Notes under the pieces: model-generated | The model's input: only the letters and a program-made list of their open reading frames with translations | What the model was told of the DNA's origin: nothing | The model's database searches: none | Assembly: GCA_965240325.2 (NCBI GenBank) | Contig: OZ251232.1 | Location: forward strand, 744,001-808,000 | DNA: 64,000 nt | Direction of reading: 5' to 3' | Origin: Rebecca billardiae RCC1528 | Lineage: Eukaryota; Haptophyta | Program-made: the position numbers and the translations under genes | Shown: positions 30,516 to 42,136 of the stretch, piece after piece | Layout: every line of letters begins with the position of its first letter | Numbering within the stretch: the stretch's first letter is position 1

Positions 30516-33349
30516 ACCGCCTTCGCCGCCCTCACCACCGCCCGTGCCGCCGTCGCCGCCCTCGCCGCCGGCACCGCCGGCACCGCCGCCCTCGCCGCCC
30601 TCACCACCGCCCTCGCCGCCGGTGCCGCCCTCGCCGCCCTCGCCACCGTCACCGCCGCCCTCGCCGCCGTCACCACCGCCGTCGCCGCCCGTGCCGCCCT
30701 CGCCACCGTCGCCGCCGTCACCACCGCCCTCGCCGCCGTCACCACCGCCCTTGCCGCCCTTGCCGCCCTCGCCGCCCTCACCGCCGTCATCACCGCCCTC
30801 GCCGCCCTCGCCACCGCCCTCGCCGCCCGTGCCGCCGTCGCCGCCATCGCCGCCGTCACCACCGCCGTCGCCGCCCTCACCACCGCCGTCGCCGCCCGTG
30901 CCGCCCGCGCCACCGTCGCCGCCGTCACCACCGCCCTCGCCGCCGTCACCACCGCCCTTGCCGCCCGCACCGCCCTCGCCGCCCTCACCGCCGTCATCAC
31001 CGCCCTCGCCGCCCTCGCCACCGCCCTCGCCACCTGTGCCGCCGTCGCCGCCGTCGCCGCCCTCACCGCCGCCCTCGCCGCCCTCACCACCGCCCTCACC
31101 GCCTGTGCCGCCCTCGCCGCCATTGCCGCCCTCGCCACCGCCCTCGCCGCCCTCACCACCGCCGTCGCCGCCATCGCCGCCATCGCCACCGCCCTCGCCA
31201 CCTGTGCCGCCGTCGCCACCGTCCCCGCCGTCATCACCGCCCTCGCCGCCGTCACCACCGCCCTTGCCGCCTGTGCCGCCCTCGCCGCCATCGCCGCCCT
31301 CGCCACCGCCCTCGCCGCCGTCACCACCGCCATCGCCGCCTGTGCCGCCGTCACCGCCGTCGCCGCCTTCACCGCCGCCCTCGCCGCCCTCACCACCGCC
31401 CTCGCCGCCTGTGCCGCCCTCGCCGCCATCGCCGCCCTCGCCACCGCCCTCGCCGCCGTCACCACCGCCATCGCCGCCTGTGCCGCCTTCGCCGCCGTCG
31501 CCGCCGTCACCGCCGCCGTCGCCGCCGTCACCGCCGCCCTTGCCGCCCGTGCCGCCGTCGCCGCCCTCACCGCCATCATCACCGCCCTCGCCGCCCTCAC
31601 CACCGCCCTTGCCGCCCGCACCGCCCTCGCCGCCCTCACCGCCGTCATCACCGCCCTCGCCGCCCTCACCACCGCCCTCGCCGCCCGTGCCGCCCTCGCC
31701 ACCGTCGCCGCCGTCACCACCGCCCTCGCCGCCGTCACCACCGCCCTTGCCGCCCGCACCGCCCTCGCCGCCCTCGCCGCCGTCATCACCGCCCTCGCCG
31801 CCCTCGCCACCGCCCTCGCCACCCGTGCCGCCGTCACCGCCGTCGCCGCCTTCACCGCCGCCCTCGCCGCCCTCACCACCGCCCTCGCCGCCTGTGCCGC
31901 CCTCGCCGCCATCGCCGCCCTCGCCACCGCCCTCGCCGCCGTCACCACCGCCATCGCCGCCTGTGCCGCCTTCGCCGCCGTCGCCGCCGTCACCGCCGCC
32001 GTCGCCGCCGTCACCGCCGCCCTTGCCGCCCGTGCCGCCGTCGCCGCCCTCACCGCCATCATCACCGCCCTCGCCGCCCTCACCACCGCCCTCGCCGCCC
32101 GTGCCGCCGTCGCCGCCGTCGCCGCCCTCGCCACCGCCCTCGCCGCCGTCACCACCGCCCTCGCCGCCCGTGCCGCCCTCGCCGCCGTCGCCGCCGTCAC
32201 CACCACCCTCGCCGCCCTCACCACCGCCCTCGCCACCCTCACCTCCGTCGCCGCCCTCGCCGCCGTTACCACCGCCCTCGCCGCCCTCACCACCGCCCTT
32301 GCCGCCCTCGCCGCCGTCGCCGCCCTCTCCGCCCTCGCCACCGCCCTCGCCGCCCTCGCCACCGCCCTCGCCGCCCGTGCCGCCCTCACCGCCATCGCCG
32401 CCGTCACCGCCGCCCTCGCCGCCGTCACCGCCGCCCTCGCCACCCGTGCCGCCCTCGCCGCCCTCGCCGCCCTCACCACCGCCCTCGCCGCCGTCACCGC
32501 CGCCCTTGCCGCCCGTGCCGCCGTCGCCGCCCTCACCGCCATCATCACCGCCCTCGCCGCCCTCACCACCGCCCTCGCCGCCCGTGCCGCCGTCGCCGCT
32601 GTCGCCGCCCTCGCCACCGCCCTCGCCGCCGTCACCACCGCCCTTGCCGCCAGTGCCGCCATTGCCGCCATCGCCACCGTCATCACCGCCCTCGCCGCCC
32701 TCGCCACCGCCCTCGCCACCTGTGCCGCCGTCGCCGCCGTCGCCGCCCTCACCGCCGCCCTCGCCGCCCTCACCACCGCCCTCACCGCCTGTGCCGCCAT
32801 CGCCGCCATCGCCGCCATCGCCACCGCCATCGCCGCCGTCACCACCGCCCTCGCCGCCCTCGCCGCCCGCGCCGCCCGCGCCGCCGTCACCACCGCCCTC
32901 GCCGCCGTCGCCACCGCCCTCACCGCCTGTGCCGCCTTCGCCGCCCTCGCCGCCATCGCCACCGCCCTCGCCGCCGTCACCACCCTTGCCGCCGTCGCCG
33001 CCCTCGCCGCCATCACCACCACCCTCACCGCCATCACCACCGCCATCGCCACCCGTGCCGCCCTCGCCGCCCTCGCCGCTCTCTCCGCCGCCATCGCCGC
33101 CATCGGCTCCGCCCTCGCCGCCCTTGCCGCCATCGCCGCCCTCACCGCCCTCACCACCGCCCTCGCCGCCCTCGCCGCCCGTGCCGCCCTTGCCGCCCTC
33201 GCCTCCGTCACCACCGCCCTCGCCGCCCTCTCCACCGCCCTCGCCGCCCGTGCCGCCCTCGCCGCCCTCGCCGCCGTCACCACCGCCCTCGCCGCCGTCA
33301 CCACCGCCCTCGCCGCCCTTGCCGCCCTCGCCGCCCTCGCCGCCGTCAC

Positions 33350-33402
<53 letters not shown>

Positions 33403-33565
33403 GCGCCACCGCCGTCACCGCCCTCACCACCACCCTCGCCGCCCGTGCCGCCCTCGCCGCCCGTGCCGCCGTCACCGCCGCCCTCGCCGCCCTCACCACC
33501 GCCCTCGCCGCCCGTGCCGCCCTCGCCACCCTCACCGCCATCATCACCGCCCTCGCCACCCTCAC

Positions 33566-33611
<46 letters not shown>

Positions 33612-33705
33612 ACCGCCGCCCTCGCCACCCTCACCGCCGCCCTCGCCGCCCTCGCCCCCGTCGCCGCCGTCGCCTCCCTCACCGCCGCCCTCGCCACCCT
33701 CGCCA

Positions 33706-33738
<33 letters not shown>

Positions 33739-34462
33739 GTGCCGCCGTCACCTCCGCCCTCGCCGCCCTCATCACCGCCCTCGCCGCCTGTGCCACCGTC
33801 GCCTCCCTCGCCGCCTTCACCGCCGCCCTCGCCGCCCTCACCACCGCCCTCGCCGCCCGTGCCGCCCTCGCCGCCCTCTCCGCCGTCACCGCCGCCCTCG
33901 CCACCCTCACCACCGCCCTCGCCGCCCTCGCCGCCGTCGCCGCCCGTGCCGCCGTCACCACCGCCCTCGCCGCCGTCACCACCGCCCTCGCCGCCCGTGC
34001 CGCCGTCGCCACCCTCGCCGCCGTCGCCACCGCCCTCGCCGCCCTCACCACCGCCCTCGCCGCCAGTGCCACCGTCGCCGCCCTCGCCGCCGTCACCGCC
34101 GCCCTCGCCGCCCTCACCACCGCCCTCGCCGCCCGTGCCGCCGTCGCCGCCCTCGCCGCCATCGCCACCGCCCTCGCCGCCCTCACCACCGCCCTCGCCG
34201 CCATCGCCGCCCTCGCCGCCATCGCCGCCGTCATCACCGCCGTCGCCGCCCTCGCCACCGCCCTCGCCGCCAGTGCCACCGTCGCCGCCCTCGCCGCCGT
34301 CGTCACCGCCCTCGCCGCCCTCATCCCCGCCCTCGCCGCCCGTGCCACCGTCGCCTCCCTCGCCGCCTTCACCGCCGCCCTCGCCGCCCTCACCACCGCC
34401 CTCGCCGCCCGTGCCGCCCTCGCCGCCCTCACCGCCATCATCACCGCCGTCGCCACCCTCAC

Positions 34463-34497
<35 letters not shown>

Positions 34498-34993
34498 GTG
34501 CCGCCGTCACCTCCGCCCTCGCCGCCCTCATCACCGCCCTCGCCGCCCGTGCCACCGTCGCCTCCCTCGCCGCCTTCACCGCCGCCCTCGCCGCCCTCAC
34601 CACCGCCCTCGCCGCCCGTGCCGCCGTCGCCGCCCTCGCCGCCGTCATCACCGCCCTCGCCGCCCGTGCCACCGTCGCCTCCCTCGCCGCCTTCACCGCC
34701 GCCCTCGCCGCTCTCACCACCGCCCTCGCCGCCCGTGCCGCCCTCGCCGCCCTCACCGCCATCATCACCGCCGTCGCCACCCTCACCACCGCCCTCGCCG
34801 CCCTCGCCGCCCGCGCCGCCCGTGCCGCCGTCACCTCCGCCCTCGCCGCCCTCATCACCGCCCTCGCCGCCCGTGCCACCGTCGCCTCCCTCGCCGCCTT
34901 CACCGCCGCCCTCGCCGCTCTCACCACCGCCCTCGCCGCCCGTGCCGCCCTCGCCGCCCTCACCGCCATCATCACCGCCGTCGCCACCCTCAC

Positions 34994-35028
<35 letters not shown>

Positions 35029-35838
35029 GTGCCGCCGTCACCTCCGCCCTCGCCGCCCTCATCACCGCCCTCGCCGCCCGTGCCACCGTCGCCACCCTCG
35101 CCGCCGTCACCGCCGCCCTCGCCGCCCTCACCACCGCCCTCGCCGCCCGTGCCGCCGTCGCCACCCTCGCCGCCGTCGCCACCGCCCTCGCCGCCCTCAC
35201 CACCGCCCTCGCCGCCATCGCCGCCATCGCCGCCATCGCCGCCGTCATCACCGCCGTCGCCGCCCTCGCCACCGCCCTCGCCGCCAGTGCCACCGTCGCC
35301 GCCCTCGCCGCCGTCGTCACCGCCCTCGCCGCCCTCACCACCGCCCTCGCCGCCCGTGCCGCCCTCGCCGCCCTCGCCGCCGTCACCGCCGCCCTCGCCG
35401 CCCTCACCACCGCCCTCGCCACCTGTGCCACCGTCGCCGCCGTCGCCGCCGTCACCGCCGCCCTCGCCGCCGTCACCACCGCCCTCGCCGCCTGTGCCGC
35501 CCTCGCCGCCCTCGCCGCCGTCACCACCGCCCTCGCCGCCGTCACCGCCGCCCTCGCCGCCAGTGCCGCCTTCGCCACCGTCGCCGCCATTACCGCCGCC
35601 CTCGCCGCCCTCGCCACCGTCCTCGCCGCCCGTGCCGCCTTCGCCGCCCGTGCCGCCCTCGCCGCCGCCCTCGCCGCCCTCGCCACCGCCCTCGCCGCCC
35701 GTGCCGCCTTCGCCGCCCGTGCCGCCGTCGCCGCCGCCCTCGCCGCCCTCACCACCGCCCTCGCCGCCCGTGCCGCCGTCGCCGCCGTCGCCGCCCTCAC
35801 CGCCGCCCTCGCCGCCCTCACCACCGCCCTCGCCGCCA

Positions 35839-35874
<36 letters not shown>

Positions 35875-36292
35875 CCCTCGCCGCCGTCACCACCGCCCTC
35901 GCCGCCATCGCCCCCATCGCCGCCGTCGCCGCCGTCACCACCGCCCTCGCCGCCCTCACCGCCGCCCTCGCCGCCCGTGCCGCCCTCGCCGCCCTCACCA
36001 CCGCCCTCGCCGCCGTTTCCGCCCTCGCCGCCCTCGCCGCCGTCGCCACCGCCCTCGCCGCCCTCACCACCGCCCTCGCCGCCGTTTCCGCCCTCGCCGC
36101 CGTCGCCGCCGTCACCGCCGCCCTCGCCGCCCTCGCCACCGCCCTCGCCGCCCGTGCCGCCCTCGCCGCCCTCGCCGCCGTCACCGCCGCCCTCGCCGCC
36201 CTCGCCACCGCCCTCGCCGCCCGTGCCGCCCTCGCCGCCCTCGCCGCCCTCGCCACCGCCCTCGCCGCCCTCACCACCGCCCTCGCCGTCCC

Positions 36293-36338
<46 letters not shown>

Positions 36339-39300
36339 ACCACCGCCCTTGCCGCCCTCGCCGCCCTCGCCGCCCCCACCACCACCCTCGCCTTCGCCGC
36401 CGCCCAACTTCGAGCTGTACGACTTTGCTGCCATCTATCTCAACACAACCGGCGGCGTGGATGTCGACATCGACGTCGTTCTCTCCTCAGTCACGGACAC
36501 GCTGGGTGTGGATCCGGAGCGTGTCACTGTGCACGCCGTGGACGAGGTGAGCGCCGACGAGACTCGCGTCATCATCCGCGTGCGCAACGACCCATCGCTT
36601 GGCGACTCGCCAGTGGACGTCGTGGCAGGCCTGTCTCCGAGGCCTGAGCCTACTCCGACACCGCTGGAGACTCTCGCCGACACCCTGGGACTGCCTGTGT
36701 TCGAGCTGCCCAGGGCGTTCGAGCCGCCGTTTCCCCCGCCGTCGCCGCCGTCTCCCGCGCCGCCCCCCTTCCCGCCACCCCAGCCCCCTCCTCCCCTGCC
36801 GCCCCCGTCGCCGCCATCGCCGCCCCCTCAATTCCACATCGAGGAGTACCTTGCGCTCACGCTCAACCTGAGCGCGCCCGAGCTCGACCAGCTGTCGGAC
36901 GGGCTGCTGGAGACGGTGGCCGCCGAGCTGGGCGTCAACGAGTCGCGGCTTTCGTACGAGCTGGTCGACGACGTGGGCGATGGTTCGATCAAGGTCGTGA
37001 TCAAGGTCACCACGGACCCCGAGGCTGGGGAGACACCTGCTGACCCCGTTGGCAGCCTCACGCCGAACAATGGGCCGGGCACGCCCACGTCGCTCGACGA
37101 GCTGTCTGAATGGCTGGGCGTGCCCGTGGTGGCGTCACCGCACAACCACATGCCGCCGTCACCACCGCCTGTCCCGCCATCTCCCCCGCCGCCCCCGTCG
37201 CCGCCCTCGCCGCCGCCCGACCTCACCCGGGAGGACTACGTCGAGCTGAAGCTCAACCTGACCGGCCTGGACGTGGACGTCGTCCTCGAGCAGCTGCTCG
37301 AGACGATCGCTGGAGTGGCAGGGATCGACGTCGGCCGGCTGTCGATCGAGGACGTGATCCCGCTGCCGAACGGCGGCTCGAACGTCATCATCAAGGCGAC
37401 GGCCAACCCGGACGCGGGCGAGACGCTCACTGACCTCTCTCAGCTGCTCAAGCCTCCGGCGCCGGTGCCTCCCGAGCCGGCGCCGCTCGACGCGCTGAGC
37501 GAGGCCCTCGGCTTCACGCTGGTGACCACTCGCAAGCATGTACCTCCGTCACCGCCACCGGCGCCGCCTTCGCCGCCGGCGCCGCCATCGCCGCCGCCGA
37601 GGCTGGGGGAGGAGGAGTACTTGGCGCTGTACCTCAACCTGAGCGCCCTCGAGTTTGTGAGCTCGCCCAACATCACGCTGCTCGACGCGCTGGCCAACGA
37701 GCTGGGCATCGACGAGACTCGGCTGACGTTCGAGGTTGTGGCCGACCAGGGCGACGGCACGACCAAGGTGGTGATCAAGGTCACCACGGACCCCGAGGCT
37801 GGGGAGACACCTGCTGACCCCGTTGGCAGCCTCACGCCGAACAACGGGCCGGGCACGCCCACGTCGCTCGACGAGCTGTCTGAGACGCTGGGCGTGCCGT
37901 TGGCGGCGACACCGCACAACCACGTGCCGCCGTCGCCACCGCCATCGCCGCCGTCATCGCCGCCATCGCCGCCCTCGCCGCCATCGCCGCCTGCCCCGCC
38001 TGCCCCGCCGCCCGACCTGAGCGTCGAGGAGTACGTGGCGCTCACGCTCAACCTGACCGCTGCGCAGCTGGACGAGGCCGCGTTGGACGATCTGCGCGAT
38101 GCCGTCGCCGCCGAGCTGGACGTGGACCCCTCGCGCGTGTCGATCGAGACGGTCGACGAGCAGGGCGACGGCACGACGACGGTCGTGATCAAGGTCACCA
38201 CGGACCCCGAGGCTGGGGAGACACCTGCTGACCCCGTTGGCAGCCTTACGCCGAACAATGGGCCGGGCACGCCCACGTCGCTCGACGAGCTGTCGGAGAC
38301 GCTGGGCGTGCCGGTGGTGTCGACGCCGTACAACCACGTGCCGCCGTCGCCACCGCCATCGCCGCCATCGCCGCCATCGCCGCCATCGCCGCCTTCTCCG
38401 CCGCCCGACTTCAGCACCCAGGAGTACGTGGCGCTCACGCTCAACCTGACCGCTGCGCAGCTGGACGAGGCCGCGTTGGACGATCTGCGCGATGCCGTCG
38501 CCGCCGAGCTGGGCTTGAACACGTCGCGCGTGTCGATCGAGACGGTCGACGAGCAGGGCGACGGCACAACGACGGTCGTGATCAAGGTCACCACTGACCC
38601 CGAGGCTGGGGAGACACCTGCTGACCCCGTTGGCAGCCTCACGCCGAACAATGGGCCGGGCACGCCCACGTCGCTCGACGAGCTGTCGGAGACGCTGGGC
38701 GTGCCGGTGGTGTCGACGCCGTACAACCACGTGCCGCCATCATCTCCACCCGCGCCGCCCTCGCCGCCCGCGCCGCCGCCCTCGCCCGCGCCGCCGCCCA
38801 ACCGGGAGCTCTTCGACTTCATCGCCGTGTACGTCAACTCGACCGAGGCCGCGTTCAGCGAGCTGTCGATCGACTTCATCGCCCACCTGGCGGAGACGCT
38901 CGGGATCGACCCAGACAGACTTGCTGTGCACGTGGTCACCGAGCTGAGCGACACGGTGACACGCGTCGTCATCCGCGTGCGCACCGACCCCACGGCCGGT
39001 GACCCGCCAGTGGACACGGTTGGGACGCTGCTGCAGGGTGCCGGCGCAGGTGGCCCTTCCGCGCTGGAGCAGCTGAGCGCTCGGCTCGGTCTGCCGGTGC
39101 TGGAGGTGCCGACAGCCTTCGAGCCGCCCTCGCCGCCGCCCTCGCCGCCCTCGCCGCCGTCGCCGCCGCCCAACCTGCGCGAGGAGGAGTACGTTGCGCT
39201 CTCGATCAACCTCACGCGCGCAGAGTTTGGCGGGCTGCTCACCGAGGTGATGCTGGAGAACATGGCGGAGCGGCTGGAGATCGACCGCGAGCGCGAGTCG

Positions 39301-39499
39301 ATCGAGGTCGTCTTCGAGGACGTCGGCGGCACCATCGTCGCGGTCGTCAAGATCCGCGTGCGCGTGGGCGAGGACTTTGCGGACCCGGTCGGGCGGCTCA
39401 CGCCGCTCAACGGGCCGGACGCACCGCGCTCGCTCGAGGAGCTCTCCGAGTGGCTGGGCGTGCCCGTGCTCGCCATCTACTCGCACGTGCCGCCGTCGC

Positions 39500-39536
<37 letters not shown>

Positions 39537-41820
39537 CCCGCCGCCCTCGCCGCCCTCGCCCCCGCCCCGTCTGGTGGCTGAGGACTATCTCGCGCTCACT
39601 CTCGCCCTCAGCCCGGAGCAGTTCGAGGCCGCGCAGGAGGAGCTGCTCGGCAGGCTCGCGGGGCAGTTTGGCATCGACCCGTCGCGCCTGTCGATCGAGT
39701 CGACGGCGCCGCGGGCCGACGGCACCGTCAACGTGGTCATCAAGCTCTCCACCAACCTCTTCGCCGGCGAGACGCGCTTCGAGCTGAGCGCGCGGCTGCT
39801 CGCGCTCACGCGCTCGGGCGGGGGCGGCGCTGGCTGCGCCAACGTCACCAGCGGCACAGACGCCCTGCCCGCCGGCACTGGCGTGAACTGCACAAACAGC
39901 ACGCAGCTGCCGCTCACCGATGAGCTCAGCACGCTGCTGGGCGTGCCGGTCAGCGCGGAGCCGTACAGCCACGTGCCGCCCTCGCCGCCGCCCGCGCCGC
40001 CCTTCCCGCCGCCCAACCGCGTGGGCGAGGAGTACGTGGCGCTCGCACTCAACCTGCCGTGGTACGAGGCCGCCGAGGGCATGGGCGCGCTGCTCGCCTC
40101 GCTCGCGAGGTGCTTGGGAGCCTCAGAGAGCCGCTTCTCGCTCGAGATGCTGCAGGAGCTCAGCGCGGGGACGACCAAGGTGGTCGTCAAGCTGACGACA
40201 GACCTCAGCGGGGGCGAGGCGCCTGTGAGGCCTGCCGAGAGGCTCACACCGGACAACGGTCCGGGCACGCCGGCGTCGCTCGAGGACTTGTCTGCGTGCC
40301 TCGGCGTGCCCGTCACCGACGAGCCGTACAACCACTGGCCGCCCTCGCCGCCGCCTTCGCCGCCGCCGCCGCCGCTGGCGCCTGCCCAACCGCCGGCCGC
40401 GCCGCCCGCCCCGCCCCCGCCACAAGCAGACCCAGACCTGCTGGCGGCGCCCGGCGCCGGCACCTTGCCTGGGGGCTTGGGCCAGGGCAGCGAGGTGAGC
40501 ACGGAGGAGGACAGCGTGCTCACGTTCGGTGAGATCATCGAGCGGATCCGCGAGGCGCTGCGCGACCCCGACACGGGCACGGTGACCCTCGCCGGCATGC
40601 TGTCGGGCGTCACGTGCTGCCTCTGCTGCTGCTGGCTGTGGCTCTTTGCGCTCGTCGTGCGGCGCAGGCGCAGGAAGGAGCGCGAGCTGCTCAAGCTCGA
40701 ATCGATCGTCTCGCTCGGGCCGATCGGCGGCATGCGCGTGGACGTGCGCCCGAAGCTCGCATCCAGCGGGCTCGGCGCCCCCCCGATTGTCGCCGCCAAG
40801 CCGCTCAAGGTCCCGCGCCCGATCGTCGACTTCCCGTGGGCGTTCAGGCTCGGGCTGGGGAGGCGCCCGTCGACGGCCGGCGGCCCGTCCGACCTGCGCG
40901 ACGTCGGCCCGGAAGGGATGGAGGGCGGCGTCGCGGTTCAGATGGTCGACCCGCCCGTGCACCCGCTCGGCCAGCCGCGCCGTGGTTCGGCCTTTTTCCC
41001 GAGCACGCGGCTGGCTGGTGGGGCGGGCGTCAAGGAGCCCCTCGTCGGCACAAGCGTCACGGAGCCGCTCGTCGGCGCGGGCGCCGGCGCGGGCGCCGGC
41101 GCGGGCGCGGGCGCGGCACCGCCGGCCGGCCGGCGTGGGCCGCGCTTCCCCTGGAGCCGCGCGGAGCCGCCAGCCAAGCCCCAGCGCCGGCCGAGCTCCG
41201 GCCTCCGAGTGCTGCAACAGCCGGGCGGGGGCAGCACCATCGGGCGCATTGAGAAGCCACCAGCGCCGCCCATGCCCGCGCCGGGCGTGCAGGGCCAGAC
41301 CACGCCTCAGCCCAGGGATCCGTTCCATCGCCGACCACCCCCAGCTCCGCGTTCACCCCCGCCCAAGGCGAGCAAAAGCGCCGCCGCCGCCGCCGACAAG
41401 GGCCCGGCCGCGTTGCCCGCGACGGCCGCAGCCGCCGCCGCGGGCCCGACTGGCTTGCCCGCGACGGGCGGCGGCGGCCTTGCGGTGCCGCTCGCGGCCC
41501 TGCGCTCACCGAGGAGCGCGCGCGGCTCCGAAGCGTCCGTCAGCACGCCGTCGCGTGCCGGGGTCGGTGGCGGCGGCGTGCCGCCTGCAGCGGCCCGTTC
41601 GCCGCGATGGAGCGCGCGCAGATCAGACGCGTCCGCCAGCACGGTGCTGTCACTTTCGCCCGCGGCCGGTGGAGGTGACGCGGCCGCGGGCGGCACGGCG
41701 TCGCCTGCGAATGCGTCACTGCCAGTGCCACCAGCCCGCTCGCCGCGAAGGATGATGCGTCTGTCGCAGTCGAGCCTCGACAGCAGGTCGTCAGCATCGC
41801 CACGCGCGGGCCGACAGTAG
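12730..41820 (+). CDS. Giant Ser/Pro-rich type I membrane glycoprotein, ~9,700 residues
   Basis: One uninterrupted frame of 9,696 codons, roughly 0.9 MDa before modification. The ATG at 12730 opens a signal peptide (MRRRRAPPPLALTVLGAVCF); upstream in-frame ATGs at 12691 and 12694 add only 12-13 residues. Order of parts: array 1, S-P3/P4/P5 repeats (about 12830-29388); globular module 1 (29389-29700); array 2, S-P2/S-P3 repeats with regular V-P-P (29701-36405); modules 2-11 on short Pro-rich linkers (36406-40336); a Pro/Ala stalk; a transmembrane helix with Cys (40597-40659, VTCCLCCCWLWLFALVV) followed by RRRRRK stop-transfer residues; and a ~386-residue low-complexity cytoplasmic tail. Ser-Pro-n runs are classic targets for prolyl hydroxylation and arabinosylation/galactosylation in algal HRGPs (extensins, pherophorins), so an extracellular fibrous glycoprotein is inferred. 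The modules and TM helix share one frame across both arrays, arguing that it is maintained. No intron is evident. The modules match no family I can name. Confidence 0.88.
16900..18800 (+). repeat. 525-bp higher-order repeat in array 1
   Basis: The marker CTCCGCCACCGCCGACGCC (reading PPPPTPPP) recurs with its G at 17130, 17655, 18180 and 18705, exactly 525 bp (175 codons) apart. The sequence between markers is nearly the same each time. Confidence 0.85.
19960..27000 (+). repeat. 1224/1050-bp higher-order repeats in array 1
   Basis: The rare non-SPn marker LPLPPPRTLPLPPP recurs with its ACG codon at 20754, 21978, 23202, 24252, 25302, 26352 and 26985. Spacings are 1224, 1224, 1050, 1050, 1050 and 633 bp, all multiples of three. 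A second marker (PATSLSPSPP) runs in parallel. 1050 is twice the 525-bp unit seen further 5'. Confidence 0.88.
29389..29700 (+). other. Module 1 of the giant protein (between the two arrays)
   Basis: The first copy of the ~105-residue module, reading EDYVELKLNLTGLDVD, then IDVGRLSIEDV and VIIKATANPDAGE, ending in VDVRWHMPPS. At nucleotide level it is almost identical to module 4 (37219 onward), about five differences in 220 bases, although the two are 7.8 kb apart. Confidence 0.85.
29701..36405 (+). repeat. Coding array 2: S-P2/S-P3 minisatellite, ~6.7 kb
   Basis: The commonest unit is 23 codons (69 bp), with one Val per unit in SPPVPPSPP, mostly encoded CCCGTGCCG. Variants replace Val by Leu, Ala, Ser or Phe. 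The grammar differs from array 1: prolines come in twos and threes, rarely fours. Confidence 0.92.
36406..40336 (+). other. Modules 2-11 of the giant protein
   Basis: Ten ~105-residue modules starting near 36406, 36829, 37219, 37600, 38017, 38407, 38800, 39172, 39571 and 40015, separated by 6-20-residue Pro linkers. Consensus order: EEYVALTLNLT, amphipathic helix, ELGVDPSRVSIE, GDGTTxVVIKVTTDP, GETPADPVGSLTPNNGP, SLDELSExLGVPV, and PYNHVPPSPPP. Secondary-structure logic suggests strand-helix-strand-strand-helix, loosely like SEA or ferredoxin-like folds. Modules 2 and 8 form a subtype (YDF/FDF start, AFEPP end). Module 10 carries an insert with two Cys and NVT/NCT sequons. Confidence 0.85.
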
Positions 41821-42136
41821 TAGCATCATCAGCAGCAGTCGTATAATCGATGATGGCTCTGGACTTCGGTTGACCCAGGCTGCCAGTGCCAGAGACGGGC
41901 GCGGCACTCAGTACGACTCACTGAACTGTGAGCTGGCAGCCTTCATCATCATGATATATGACGATGCGATGAAGTCACTAGCTACTCGTGAAAACTGCAC
42001 AGGAGGACCTCATCAATGGATGATGCAATAATGGATGCCTGCTAACTAGATGCTGATGAGTTAATCAGAGCGACGACGATATTGGGCCGCCGCCAACGAA
42101 CAAGCGCGCACTTCCTCTCTCTCTCTCTCTCTATAT

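Noticed and set aside
29406-36434. 2,342-residue minus-strand Gly/Glu-rich frame and its neighbour frame
   Set aside because: Antisense shadows of array 2. Collagen-like appearance is only the complement of Pro-Pro-Ser codons.
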